Assembly (NCBI GenBank): GCA_026708115.1
Contig: JAPOVL010000019.1
Location: 1 to 64,000 of the forward strand
Reading direction: 5' to 3'
Length of the DNA: 64,000 nucleotides
Source: Chloroflexota bacterium
GTDB taxonomy: Bacteria; Chloroflexota; Anaerolineae; Aggregatilineales; Phototrophicaceae
Shown: one piece after another, positions 52,898 through 61,192 of the stretch
Layout of the letters: each line of letters begins with the position of its first letter
Position numbering within the stretch: position 1 is the stretch's first letter
The notes under the pieces: model-generated
What the model was told of the DNA's origin: nothing
Databases searched by the model: none
The model's input: only the letters and a program-made list of their open reading frames with translations
Position numbers and translations under genes: made by a program

Positions 52898-53875
52898 ATG
52901 GGCAAAGCAATCATCGCCGTCGATCTGGGCGGTACACAGATACGCACCGCGCGCTTCGACCACGAACTGAACCTGCTGCAGCGCGAGCGCGCCTTGACCT
53001 CCGCCCAAGAGGGTCCCGGACCTGTCATCGGGCGGCTTAAGGAGTACATTGCGAAAGTCCTGGCTCCATCCGCTAGCGACGTCGCTGGCATCGGCTTCTC
53101 ATCTCCCGGGCCTTTGAACCCCATGACCGGCGTTATTATTGCCCCTCCCAACTTGCCCGGCTGGCACGACGTGCCTCTGGCGGATATTATCCGGTCCGAG
53201 TTTGGCCTGCCGGTATTCATCGGCAACGACGCCAATGTCGCAGCCCTGGCAGAGGCATCCAAGGGCGCCGCCCAAGGTCATCGCCACGTCGTTTATATCA
53301 CCGTCAGTACCGGGATTGGCGCCGGTATGATTTGCGACGGTCGCCTGCTTCTGGGGCGCGAGGGACTGGCCGCCGAGTTTGGCCACATCCCGATCATCAT
53401 CGAGCGGAACAAAGTGTCATCGGTCGAGCTTGAGGCCGCCGGACCCGCCATTGCGCGCCGTGCCCTTGCCGCCTTGCGCGCCGGCAGATCATCGTCATTG
53501 AGCGAATTGCTCGCGGAAAGCAATGCTCCGCTTGACGCCAAGGCAGTTGCAGTGGCCGCCCGCGCGGGGGACCAACTTGCCACGGAAATCTTTGCTCATG
53601 CCGGACGTATCATCGGGCTGGGCATCGTCAGCATATTACACCTTTTTAATCCTGAGGTGGTCGTGCTCGGGGGCGGCGTTACCAAAGCCGGAGACTTGCT
53701 CTTCGGGCCCATTCACGATGCTATTGCTCAACATGTACTCGACGACTCCTACATCAAGGATCTCAAGATTGCGACCGCGGCGCTCGGCGATGACGTCGCC
53801 CTGGTCGGCGCGGCCGCGCTTGTCGCCACCGACGGCGGACATCTTGATATCAGCGAGCTTGACAAGCTCTTCTAG
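52898..53875 (+). CDS. ROK family sugar kinase lacking the zinc-binding cysteines
   Basis: 325 residues. The ASKHA phosphate loop AVDLGGTQIRTARF opens the protein. The sugar site shows SSPGPLNP and FIGNDANVAALAEASKGAA with catalytic Asp in GNDAN. Phosphate 2 is TVSTGIGAGMI, and the adenosine loop is VVLGGGVTKAG. After EFGHIPI, where ROK proteins normally continue with C-x-C-G-x2-G-C-x-E, this one reads IIERNKVSSVELEAAGPAI, so the zinc site that shapes the sugar pocket is missing while the Glu is kept. It probably phosphorylates glucose or an N-acetyl sugar, but the loss makes the substrate uncertain. ATG chosen over the adjoining TTG. Confidence 0.9.
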   Translation: MGKAIIAVDLGGTQIRTARFDHELNLLQRERALTSAQEGPGPVIGRLKEYIAKVLAPSASDVAGIGFSSPGPLNPMTGVIIAPPNLPGWHDVPLADIIRSEFGLPVFIGNDANVAALAEASKGAAQGHRHVVYITVSTGIGAGMICDGRLLLGREGLAAEFGHIPIIIERNKVSSVELEAAGPAIARRALAALRAGRSSSLSELLAESNAPLDAKAVAVAARAGDQLATEIFAHAGRIIGLGIVSILHLFNPEVVVLGGGVTKAGDLLFGPIHDAIAQHVLDDSYIKDLKIATAALGDDVALVGAAALVATDGGHLDISELDKLF

Positions 53876-53931
53876 TATCCCCGCCTTCAGCGCGAAACCC
53901 GTAAGGGCGACCTATCATGTCGCCCCCTACA

Positions 53932-54135
53932 AGGCTTGTCCGCTACTGCAAATCATACGTATAGATAACAGAAACAGTACCGAAACAATACAAAAAAGAT
54001 GGAGATCCTTGCGAAAATCAACAAATTATTACGCAATCCGCTAAGTTTAGCTCCCCCTCTCCCCTTGTGGGAGAGGGGGCCGGGGGGTGAGGGGTGAAAA
54101 AAGCGCGTCAGCATGACCCAGTACCGGACAAGCCT
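53932..54135 (-). repeat. MITE-like element, copy 2 (inverted relative to copy 1)
   Basis: The ends AGGCTTGTCCGCTACTG (53932-53948) and cagtaccggacaagcct (54119-54135) are inverted repeats with one mismatch. Read on the minus strand, the interior matches the element at 1021-1260 closely: the gttgattttcgcaa word, the caatacaaaaa stretch, and the C-rich/G-rich core with CCCCCTCTCCC (54053-54063) paired to GGGAGAGGGGG (54069-54079). At 204 bp it lacks the extra hairpin present in copy 1. Its flanks TACA and TGTA are inverted rather than direct, so no target duplication can be claimed here. Confidence 0.75.
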
Positions 54136-54222
54136 TGTAGGGGCGACCAACCTGGTCGCCCGAAACACAACACCTATAATCACCTCGAAAACTGTACCGG
54201 CGAGCCACCGGCTCGCCCCCTG
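54136..54222. repeat. GGGCGACC hairpin doublet
   Basis: GGGCGACC/GGTCGCCC around aacct and GGCGAGCC/GGCTCGCC around ACC form two adjacent hairpins bracketed by GTAGGGGCGA and TCGCCCCCTGC. Stem bases differ from the copies at 84-139 and 1260-1335 on both sides in step, which indicates selection or recent copying of structure. It directly abuts copy 2 of the MITE-like element; half a doublet lies on its other side (53905-53931). Confidence 0.65.
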
Positions 54223-54245
54223 CGCCTCTCGGGTGAATACCCCTA

Positions 54246-54282
54246 CCCCCCCCCCCCCCGTATACATACTGTATCTATACGG
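54246..54282 (+). repeat. 14-base C homopolymer followed by an inverted repeat
   Basis: Fourteen C (54246-54259) run into CCGTATA...TATACGG (54258-54264 and 54276-54282). The tract lies about 195 bp before the histidine kinase start. Long C runs are prone to slipped-strand length change; they are also prone to assembly error. The stretch 53876-54453 contains only repeats, this tract and the promoter. Confidence 0.6.
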
Positions 54283-54438
54283 TCGCCCAAAAAGGGGCAT
54301 TATATGGGCAACTTAAGGGCATTTTCCCAGCATTTGAAGACAAACTGCGCGCCGTGCGCCGCCCGCCAAAGTTTGGCGCTTTCTTTCCATATCCCTTGGA
54401 CTACAGCGACACAGTACAGGACAAGCCTTGTAGGAGCG

Positions 54439-54447
54439 TGCTAAAAT
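54439..54447 (+). promoter_or_regulatory. extended -10 for a leaderless histidine kinase mRNA
   Basis: TGCTAAAAT (TG 54439-54440, TAAAAT 54442-54447) ends 6 bases before the ATG at 54454, so a start at the usual 7 bases after the -10 would be the A of the ATG itself. There is no ribosome binding site before the gene, which agrees with leaderless initiation. Confidence 0.5.
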
Positions 54448-54453
54448 CGAATC

Positions 54454-56031
54454 ATGTTGATGCGTCCTGATCTGCGAACTCGGCAACGTGACTTCTTGCT
54501 GGAAATCTCACGCGCCATAACCGCACAGCTAGATCTCAGCGAGGTGCTGCGCCGGGTATTGCGCGCTTCGGTCGCGATGTTGGCCGGGCGGGTGGGAATA
54601 GTCGCCCTCGGCGACGAAGGAGACGGCCAGTACCTCGTGCGGGCCTATTCCGGCATCGGTCCCGAAGTGGTGCCGGAACTCAACCGCAAGCTGCAAGAAT
54701 TGATGAACCCCGCAGCGGACGAGGGATTCAGTCGAGAGTTTCTTAATGCCAAACTGCGCGAAATGGCGGACGCGATCGACAGCAAACTTGGGCAATCCAT
54801 CGCCATGCCCCTGGTATTCGCGCAAAATCCCCTGGGACTGCTTATCGTGTTTCGATCCTACCAGACCGCCATCACTCCCGAAGATTTGAATACCCTGCAG
54901 AGCTTCGCCGACCAAGCCGCCATCGCCGTCAACAACGCGCAACTCTACGGCCATATCAATCAGGAGCGGCAGCGGCTGGAAGCGATCGTCGACAATAGCG
55001 GAGACGGGGTATTCATACTGAACCCTGACTTGACCTTCCAGCAGGCGAACATCGCCTTCGAGCGCATGACCGGCTGGAAGACCGATGACGTCATCGGTTT
55101 AGCGAAGAATGAAGTGATCCTTTGGGACCGGCTGGAAAACCCCGATCTGGAAAACGCGCTTGATTCAGGCTGGCCCAGACAAACCAGAGACGGGGGCAGC
55201 GCGGGGACCCTGTATGTGGAAGGGGATCTGCTCCGGCGCGATGGCATGACGACAAGCCTGGGTATTACCTATGCGCCGCTCTTGAAAGAGGACGGACGCC
55301 TGGAAAGCATCATCGCCAATGTGCGCGATATCACTAATTTCCGCAAAGCCCAAGAAATGCAATCCGTCTTCATTTCGACAATCCACCATGAATTACGCAC
55401 GCCGATCGCGATCATCAAAGGATACGCCAGCACCTTGGGACGCGAGGACGTCGAATGGGACAGCAGCGTCATACGCGACAACATGGCCATCATAGAAGAC
55501 GAAGCCGATCGCTTGACCGATCTCGTCGAAGACCTGTTGACCGCCAGCAAAATCCAAGCCTCGCGGGAGCTGCGTCTCAACTTTACCGATACCGATCTTC
55601 AGCAGTTGGCTGCCAGATCCGTCGAACGACTCGAGGCGCAGAGCAATCACAGCTTCAATTTCAGCTTTCCCCCAAACTTCCCGCTCATACAAGGCGATGA
55701 GGCCCGCCTCCGGCAAGTCTTCGACAATTTGTTGACCAACGCCATCAAGTATTCGCCACCCGACACAACCATCACTGTTGGCGGTCGCTTCACTGCCAGC
55801 AGCGTGACGATATTCGTCAGGGACGAAGGCGCCGGCATCCCTCAAGATCATATTGATAAGATATTTGATCGCTTCTACCGCATCGACGACAGGCTCACCC
55901 GCCGAGCGCATGGCACAGGACTGGGCTTGTACCTGGTCAAAGCCATCGTCGAAGCCCACGGCGGCGATATTTCCGTGCGAAGCCAGGTAGGCAGCGGCTC
56001 CACCTTCTACTTCACCATTCCACGCGAATGA
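54454..56031 (+). CDS. cytoplasmic GAF-PAS sensor histidine kinase
   Basis: 525 residues without membrane helices. A GAF domain (about 10-165; SQSIAMPL-type core KLGQSIAMPLVFAQNPLGLLIVF) is followed by a PAS domain (about 170-300; IVDNSGDGVFILNPDLTFQQANIAFERMTGW). The HisKA domain has phosphoacceptor His312 in STIHHELRTPIAIIKGY. The ATPase domain has the N box DNLLTNAIKYSP, G1 VRDEGAGIP, the F box IFDRFYRID, and G2 GTGLGLYLVK. It should sense an internal signal (a bound small molecule or redox state) and phosphorylate a response regulator. No response regulator is adjacent, so it is an orphan kinase. The start appears leaderless. Confidence 0.95.
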   Translation: MLMRPDLRTRQRDFLLEISRAITAQLDLSEVLRRVLRASVAMLAGRVGIVALGDEGDGQYLVRAYSGIGPEVVPELNRKLQELMNPAADEGFSREFLNAKLREMADAIDSKLGQSIAMPLVFAQNPLGLLIVFRSYQTAITPEDLNTLQSFADQAAIAVNNAQLYGHINQERQRLEAIVDNSGDGVFILNPDLTFQQANIAFERMTGWKTDDVIGLAKNEVILWDRLENPDLENALDSGWPRQTRDGGSAGTLYVEGDLLRRDGMTTSLGITYAPLLKEDGRLESIIANVRDITNFRKAQEMQSVFISTIHHELRTPIAIIKGYASTLGREDVEWDSSVIRDNMAIIEDEADRLTDLVEDLLTASKIQASRELRLNFTDTDLQQLAARSVERLEAQSNHSFNFSFPPNFPLIQGDEARLRQVFDNLLTNAIKYSPPDTTITVGGRFTASSVTIFVRDEGAGIPQDHIDKIFDRFYRIDDRLTRRAHGTGLGLYLVKAIVEAHGGDISVRSQVGSGSTFYFTIPRE

Positions 56032-56176
56032 GCGCTGGCATAGGACGAAACGGAAATGAACCCTGCTGAACAAAGCTGCGATGCAACTGCCCAAGAATCA
56101 GCCCTGTCTCTCGCAGGACATTGTCTGACGCTGCAGCCTGCGAATAGGCAACGATCTCAAATGAACCATAGCAATA

Positions 56177-56204
56177 TCGACACAGTTCGCTAAGCTTGTA
56201 CAAT
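56177..56204 (+). promoter_or_regulatory. promoter for the secreted glycosidase-like gene
   Basis: TCGACA (56177-56182), 16 bp, TACAAT (56199-56204). Initiation near 56211 gives a leader of about 29 nt to the ATG at 56240. Confidence 0.5.
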
Positions 56205-56239
56205 CATGAACTAAGAGAATCAGGCAAGAAGAGGCTCTG

Positions 56240-57670
56240 ATGCGACAGAAACGACTCGACATTTTGCTCCGGACCTTAACAAGAACATGGCTGGCATTAG
56301 CGCTGTTGACGATGTTGTCAATGACGGCGCTATCACAAGACGACAACGCGGTCGCTGGCGATTATGTGCAGACTTCCCTGCAGATCGCGCGCGATCTGAT
56401 AGAAGAGGAACGTGGATCGCGGCTCACCATGGTCAGATGGCGCTACTACGAAGATGACTGGAGTTCGCCTGGCAGCTTTCAGCTCTACGGTTCCTTCGGA
56501 ATCGATAATTGCGTAGCTGATATTCCAATCGGGCAAAAGCGCGAGGATATACTGTTCGGCTGGACTTTCTCCATTCTGGACATGTCCGGCAAAGAGTACC
56601 AAGCCCGCGTCACTTACGATTTCAACGACGCCATCCTTTGCGATGAAGTGCATGTACCGCCAGCCTATGGTGGCCCCGTGCCAGAAGCAGCAAGCGAGCC
56701 CGAGCAGCCGGTGGCCGCCGCTCCGACCGCGGGGCCCGCGGGATTCTCCTTGGGCGGGCACGTCTCCGGATTGGACGGCCGCACGGCGGAATTGATGCGC
56801 TCGGCGGGCATGACCTGGGTTAAATCACAGTTGCCGGTCGAAGCCGGCGTTGCCAAGGGTATTGAATTCATCCAGGGCGCCAAGGCAAGCAACTTCAAGC
56901 TGCTGCTGGGCGTCGTCGGCAACAAAGACGCGCTGGCAAACGACTTCAACGCTTATGTTGCGCAACTGTCCGCCTTCGTGGCCGAATTAGCCAGGAATGG
57001 CGCCGACGCCATCGAAATATGGAACGAGCCCAATCTGGATCGCGAATGGCCATTCGGTCAGATCAATGGCGCGCTGTACACGGATATGCTGAAAGCGGCT
57101 TACAATGCGATCAAAGCCGCCAACCCGGCCACGCTTGTAATCAGTGGAGCGCCAGCGCCCACCGGCGCGGAAGGCGCTTACCCCGGCGCCGTTGTCAACG
57201 ACGATAATTTCATGCGGCAAATGGCGCAAGCCGGCGCCGCGCAATACATGGATTGCCTGGGCTTGCACTACAACGAAGGCATCCTCAGCCCGCGCAGCAA
57301 CGGTGGCGATCCGCGTGGCAACTATCCGACGCGCTACTTTGGCTCCATGCTGAACCGTGGCGCGCAGTTCTTCCCGAATACGAAGATCTGTTGGACGGAA
57401 CTGGGCTACCTGAGTGGAGAAGGCATGGGAGCGCCGATCCCGCCCGCCTTCGCCTGGGCGGGCAATGTAACGTTGGCGCAGCAGGCGGAATGGATCGCCG
57501 ATGCTGTCCGTCTCTCGCGCGAATCCGGCCGCGTTGCGCTGCTGATCGTTTGGAACGTTAACTTCACGCGCTGGGATTCGGACCCGATGGGCGGCTACGC
57601 GCTTATACGCCCCGACGGCAGTTGCCCGGGTTGCGCCACGCTCGGCGCGGCCATGCGCGAGAGCGCGTAG
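56240..57670 (+). CDS. secreted clan GH-A glycoside hydrolase-like protein
   Basis: 476 residues with a signal peptide (about 1-32: basic start, hydrophobic LALALLTMLSMTALS, then QDDN). A domain I do not recognise (about 35-150; two Cys, beta-rich) is followed by a Pro/Ala/Glu linker (about 152-170). A TIM-barrel follows from about 172, with the general acid/base Glu in IEIWNEPNL (near 258-266) and a plausible nucleophile Glu in ICWTELGYLSG (near 385). NEP plus a late Glu is the clan GH-A pattern (GH5, GH39, GH53 and relatives); the family and substrate are not determinable here. It is likely exported to the surface. Confidence 0.85.
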   Translation: MRQKRLDILLRTLTRTWLALALLTMLSMTALSQDDNAVAGDYVQTSLQIARDLIEEERGSRLTMVRWRYYEDDWSSPGSFQLYGSFGIDNCVADIPIGQKREDILFGWTFSILDMSGKEYQARVTYDFNDAILCDEVHVPPAYGGPVPEAASEPEQPVAAAPTAGPAGFSLGGHVSGLDGRTAELMRSAGMTWVKSQLPVEAGVAKGIEFIQGAKASNFKLLLGVVGNKDALANDFNAYVAQLSAFVAELARNGADAIEIWNEPNLDREWPFGQINGALYTDMLKAAYNAIKAANPATLVISGAPAPTGAEGAYPGAVVNDDNFMRQMAQAGAAQYMDCLGLHYNEGILSPRSNGGDPRGNYPTRYFGSMLNRGAQFFPNTKICWTELGYLSGEGMGAPIPPAFAWAGNVTLAQQAEWIADAVRLSRESGRVALLIVWNVNFTRWDSDPMGGYALIRPDGSCPGCATLGAAMRESA

Positions 57671-57756
57671 TTCACGGCAAATCCATCAAACAGATGCGGC
57701 GAGCCTCACCATAGTGGGGCTCCTTGCCCATAATCCGAGGGAACAAGCCCTTGCGC

Positions 57757-59280
57757 TCATCCGTCCAGGCTGAGGACCCAAAAATCCTCAAAAACGCAAT
57801 TGGTATCGACGCCCGCATAGTTGACAACCGCGATTCCGACCCTTCCCGACGAAGTTTCGATCGCCAACTGTCCGATATGCTCGTTGTCGACGTAGTAATG
57901 GATCGTGCCGTCATAGACAACCAAGAGCATATCATGTTCATGCCGCGCGCGCGACGGCTTATTGACAAAGATTCCCGGCGCAAAGACCTCGCCCTGGCGC
58001 TGCGATACGCCATAGTCGCCCTCTGCGGTCGCATATGCAAGCTGATAATGTTCTTCGTCCTGGAAGTGGAAAAGAATGCCGCAGCCGCCATTGGCTTCCT
58101 TGCTCATTTGGTAAGAGAGTTTCGCGCCGATCGCGAATTCCGCGAAGCGCAAACCAGAACCCAGCAGATATGGAGTGACACCTGCCAAGCGACGCCGAAC
58201 GCTGCTTTGAGGCAAAAGCATTTTGATTTCGCCGCCAACGGAGATCAACTGCTGTCGCGCCAGGACATTGTCCATGACATGGTAGGCCCTCGTCAGGAGT
58301 TGATTCGGAACGATCACCGCTTCATCCACACGTGTCGGAATCGTCATCATCGCATGGCTAATGGCAAAGGAAAGGCGGCTGCCAATAACATCGGCGGTGC
58401 GCATGGCGACGCCCACGCCACCAATTGCCTCGGACTTGTTGTCGCCGACCATGCCAACGATTTGACCGTTGTAAACGATGTCGAAATGTTCTCCGCTCGC
58501 CAGTATCCCCAGGCGAAATTCGCTCTCGCCGGGAACGATGGCTGGATGCGTTCCCCAGTTGCGCACAATCACAATGTCTCCGTCGTCCACCCTCTCCATG
58601 CGCCAGAAGCCCCGTTTGTTAAAGAGGACCCGCGAATGCGAATCGGGCCGCGCGTAGCGAAAAGCAAGGCCTACCTGCCAGTCGTCCGCCGACGATACGT
58701 TGTCAAACTGAACTTCAAAGTAAAAGTCTCGTTCCTGTGCAAAACCCGTGCCCAGCATCACGGCTGTTGTTGCTATCCCGTCGGTTTCTACAGCCAGCCG
58801 GTTGCTGCCTGCCTGCCTGACTGCGGCCAGGCGGTTGACCACCTCCCAGTCCTCCAGCAGCAGCTTCTCGTTGGCGTGAATATGAACGTCATATCCGGGC
58901 AGCAGATGTAATTGATAGGGTCCGCTCGTGCCATCGAATCCGCTCACAGCCACGGTATACTGATCTGATTTGGGAAAGACAAAGGCTTGGATGATCGCAT
59001 CCAGCGAGTCCGGGTAGGCATAGTCGTCGTTCGCGATTATCAGCTCGCCTGTACTGTCGTAGATAGCTAACTGAGGATCCAGAGTCTCTGACAGCGCCTC
59101 CACACGAAATGACACAAGTGTCAATTCCAGGGCGATCAAGCTATAGCGATGCGTTTCGTTAGGAGCGAGCCTGTCTTCGACCCGATTGCCCAGCGCCAGT
59201 GTCCTGTCCTGCGCAACCGCGGGCATGGCAAGCAGTACGATCAAGAGCAGCAGACCGGACAGCCTGCCGAAGTCGTTCAT
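57757..59280 (-). CDS. secreted protein: PPC domain plus two LamG/DUF1080-like repeats
   Basis: 507 residues. Signal peptide about 1-23 (LSGLLLLIVLLAMPAVAQ). A bacterial pre-peptidase C-terminal (PPC) beta-sandwich lies at about 28-128 (LAPNETHRYSLIAL, DPQLAIYDSTGELIIANDDY, YTVAVSGFDG). Two concanavalin-like domains follow (about 145-325 and 335-507), which repeat the order 'F.Y.....Y.....' then 'L.I...G...D.YYN..' and a closing GVGVAM / GRVGIAVVN strand. No catalytic motif is seen, so binding to polymers or adhesion is likely. It overlaps the upstream membrane-protein gene by four bases (ATGA) and points away from the glycosidase-like gene. Confidence 0.75.
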   Translation of the reverse strand: MNDFGRLSGLLLLIVLLAMPAVAQDRTLALGNRVEDRLAPNETHRYSLIALELTLVSFRVEALSETLDPQLAIYDSTGELIIANDDYAYPDSLDAIIQAFVFPKSDQYTVAVSGFDGTSGPYQLHLLPGYDVHIHANEKLLLEDWEVVNRLAAVRQAGSNRLAVETDGIATTAVMLGTGFAQERDFYFEVQFDNVSSADDWQVGLAFRYARPDSHSRVLFNKRGFWRMERVDDGDIVIVRNWGTHPAIVPGESEFRLGILASGEHFDIVYNGQIVGMVGDNKSEAIGGVGVAMRTADVIGSRLSFAISHAMMTIPTRVDEAVIVPNQLLTRAYHVMDNVLARQQLISVGGEIKMLLPQSSVRRRLAGVTPYLLGSGLRFAEFAIGAKLSYQMSKEANGGCGILFHFQDEEHYQLAYATAEGDYGVSQRQGEVFAPGIFVNKPSRARHEHDMLLVVYDGTIHYYVDNEHIGQLAIETSSGRVGIAVVNYAGVDTNCVFEDFWVLSLDG

Positions 59281-59966
59281 TTATCTTTCGGCATCCAAGA
59301 CGTATAGGTATCGGCAAGGTATTCGAGATAGCTTCGATAATCTTCCGGCGACATTTCGGCCCCAAACTCGCCGCGGTAGAATTCCGCCTGTTCGATACGG
59401 CGGATGTTGCCGGCTTTTCGCAAATCGCGCGCTTCGTCTTTCTTGCCCTTCTTGCGCTGGTATCTGGTCGATAGACGTGACAAAGGCAAAGATTCGAAGT
59501 CGGCAGGCGATACAATGCTATAGGTCGTAATGAATTCTCCATCCTGCTCCAAGGCATTGGCGACCACGTACCACCCTTTCGGGACGCGCGGATGGCGCCT
59601 CGCTTCGAAGTGCCACATCAATATGTTGACGTTGTGCCCGGCATCAATTTCGCCTTGAACTTTGCTTGACTTGGTCAATTGAATGATATCGCCAAGAAAC
59701 TGGATATATCGATTGCTGGGCCAGTATTTCTTGGAAAAGTAATCAGCCGCATAGGTTAAACCGACTGCAATTACGATCGCGGCGCCGATAATGATCAAGC
59801 CGCCGTTCGGGACTATCGTATTCAGGATCAGGAAGCTGAATACGGCCCCAAACAAGAAGGTAAAGCAGCCCACCATGCGAACGCCGGAATGCTCGCTGTC
59901 AACTGGGAACTCGATGATCGGCGCCAAGTCCGGCGCGTTCAACTTCTGCATGATGCGTACCGCCAT
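59277..59966 (-). CDS. membrane protein with two helices, unknown
   Basis: 229 residues from the ATG at 59966; starts at 60077 or at an ATG five codons later are also possible and none has a clear ribosome binding site. Two adjoining helices (about 32-52, GCFTFLFGAVFSFLILNTIVP, and 55-78, GLIIIGAAIVIAVGLTYAAD) are followed by about 150 cytoplasmic residues rich in Lys/Arg/Glu (RYQRKKGKKDEARDLRKAGNIRR). Translation is coupled to the downstream PPC-domain gene. The family is not recognised. Confidence 0.65.
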   Translation of the reverse strand: MAVRIMQKLNAPDLAPIIEFPVDSEHSGVRMVGCFTFLFGAVFSFLILNTIVPNGGLIIIGAAIVIAVGLTYAADYFSKKYWPSNRYIQFLGDIIQLTKSSKVQGEIDAGHNVNILMWHFEARRHPRVPKGWYVVANALEQDGEFITTYSIVSPADFESLPLSRLSTRYQRKKGKKDEARDLRKAGNIRRIEQAEFYRGEFGAEMSPEDYRSYLEYLADTYTSWMPKDK

Positions 59967-60121
59967 TGGATAATTGATTCGGGAATCACTGCATTTCCCA
60001 TTAGCGCCTGTCCGCGCTATTTCCTGCAACAGCAAGTCATGATAACCGAAATGGACAAGCTTGCAATAGTTCGTCAACGCGATGCGTTTGCGTCGGACTG
60101 TTCAAGTCCGTGAAAACGATT

Positions 60122-60463
60122 ATGGTAGAGACCGAACAGGTGGCACAGGAGTCGATACAAGTTGCTCAGGAGTTATGTCGGGATTATTGGAGACGAGGCG
60201 TGATTGCGGCGCTCTGTTTTGGAGGCATTTTCGGAGGTCCTTTCATCATCTGGGGACTGATCCTGGTCTTCGACCGCGACCGAAGTTGGCAAAAGGCGCT
60301 TCAACGGAGCGCAGGGGATAAGCCCATCCAGAGAACGCGCGACTGGGACAGGCGACAAGTCATATACGGAGTCCTTTTGATTGCCTTCGGAAGCACAGTC
60401 TTGATGCTTTTGGGCGTATTCAACTATCTTGCGCAGCAGATTTCTCCGCCTGCCCCATTCTAG
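60122..60463 (+). CDS. small two-helix membrane protein, unknown
   Basis: 113 residues. Helices at about 27-50 (GVIAALCFGGIFGGPFIIWGLILVF) and 82-105 (VIYGVLLIAFGSTVLMLLGVF) are separated by a charged loop of about 30 residues (DRDRSWQKALQRSAGDKPIQRTRDWDRRQ). A GTG four codons upstream could also serve as start. It is convergent with the methyltransferase gene, 12 bp from its end, and 155 bp from the divergent membrane-protein gene. Function cannot be told. Confidence 0.6.
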   Translation: MVETEQVAQESIQVAQELCRDYWRRGVIAALCFGGIFGGPFIIWGLILVFDRDRSWQKALQRSAGDKPIQRTRDWDRRQVIYGVLLIAFGSTVLMLLGVFNYLAQQISPPAPF

Positions 60464-60475
60464 AGCCGCCACGGC

Positions 60476-61192
60476 TCATCCGAAAGTCCTCCACCAGATG
60501 CCGGTACACTCCGGCACAATCACTCTCTTGCCGTCCAGGCATGTGTCCGCTAGCTCATCACCAAAGAAAAACCGCATCAATTCGTCGGCTTCCTGCGGAG
60601 AAGCAAATTGGTAATCGGTGCGAATCCAGCGATATGAGAGACCCTGCTCCTGCTCCCAATAGTCATACAGCTGTCTCAAATGCGTTGACGCGAGCGGCTG
60701 GCGTCTGCCGGTGCCCATCGTCTCGATGAGGATGGCTGTGCCGCCCGGCCTAAGGACGCGCGCCATTTCGGCGAGCATCCAATCGGTTTGCTCGCGCCAG
60801 GCTTTGGGATGCCATTCACGCGCGTGGGCGAAGCTCCAGCCTTCAATTGCCAAATCGGCACAGGCCGACGCGACCGGCATGCGGCCATTGTCGCCAAGCG
60901 ACAGATGCCAGTTGGTCATACCGGTAGCACGCATTGCGCTCTGGGCGCAGCCTAACATCGACGCCTCAATGTCAAATGCGAATATCTCTTCAACCGCTAC
61001 CGAGAGCAACCGAGTAACACGTCCGGTGCCGGCGCCAAATTCCACAACGTTGGCGCCGCGCAAAGGATAGATTTCGTTAAGCGCCGCAAACAAATTGCCG
61101 CGCCTGTCTTCGCGCGCTGCCAAACGATCAAACTGCTGCGCCTGATTGCGATAGATGTCTTTGAAAAAGTTACGACGTATTGTCACTGTCAA
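60476..61192 (-). CDS. class I SAM-dependent methyltransferase
   Basis: 238 residues of the Rossmann-fold type (Methyltransf_11-like). Motif I is VVEFGAGTGRVTRLL, motif II FAFDIEASMLGCAQSAM, motif III LGDNGRMPVASACADLAIEGWS, and motif post-III EMARVLRPGGTAILIETMGTG. The methyl acceptor is not evident; relatives include UbiE-like and small-molecule enzymes. Translation begins at TTG within TTGA, overlapping the stop of the phosphohexomutase gene, so the two are produced together. Confidence 0.88.
   Translation of the reverse strand: MTVTIRRNFFKDIYRNQAQQFDRLAAREDRRGNLFAALNEIYPLRGANVVEFGAGTGRVTRLLSVAVEEIFAFDIEASMLGCAQSAMRATGMTNWHLSLGDNGRMPVASACADLAIEGWSFAHAREWHPKAWREQTDWMLAEMARVLRPGGTAILIETMGTGRRQPLASTHLRQLYDYWEQEQGLSYRWIRTDYQFASPQEADELMRFFFGDELADTCLDGKRVIVPECTGIWWRTFG

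Noticed and set aside
53928..54139. Target-site duplication around MITE-like copy 2
   Set aside because: The flanks TACA and TGTA are inverted, not direct, so they belong to the hairpin structure and are not a duplication.
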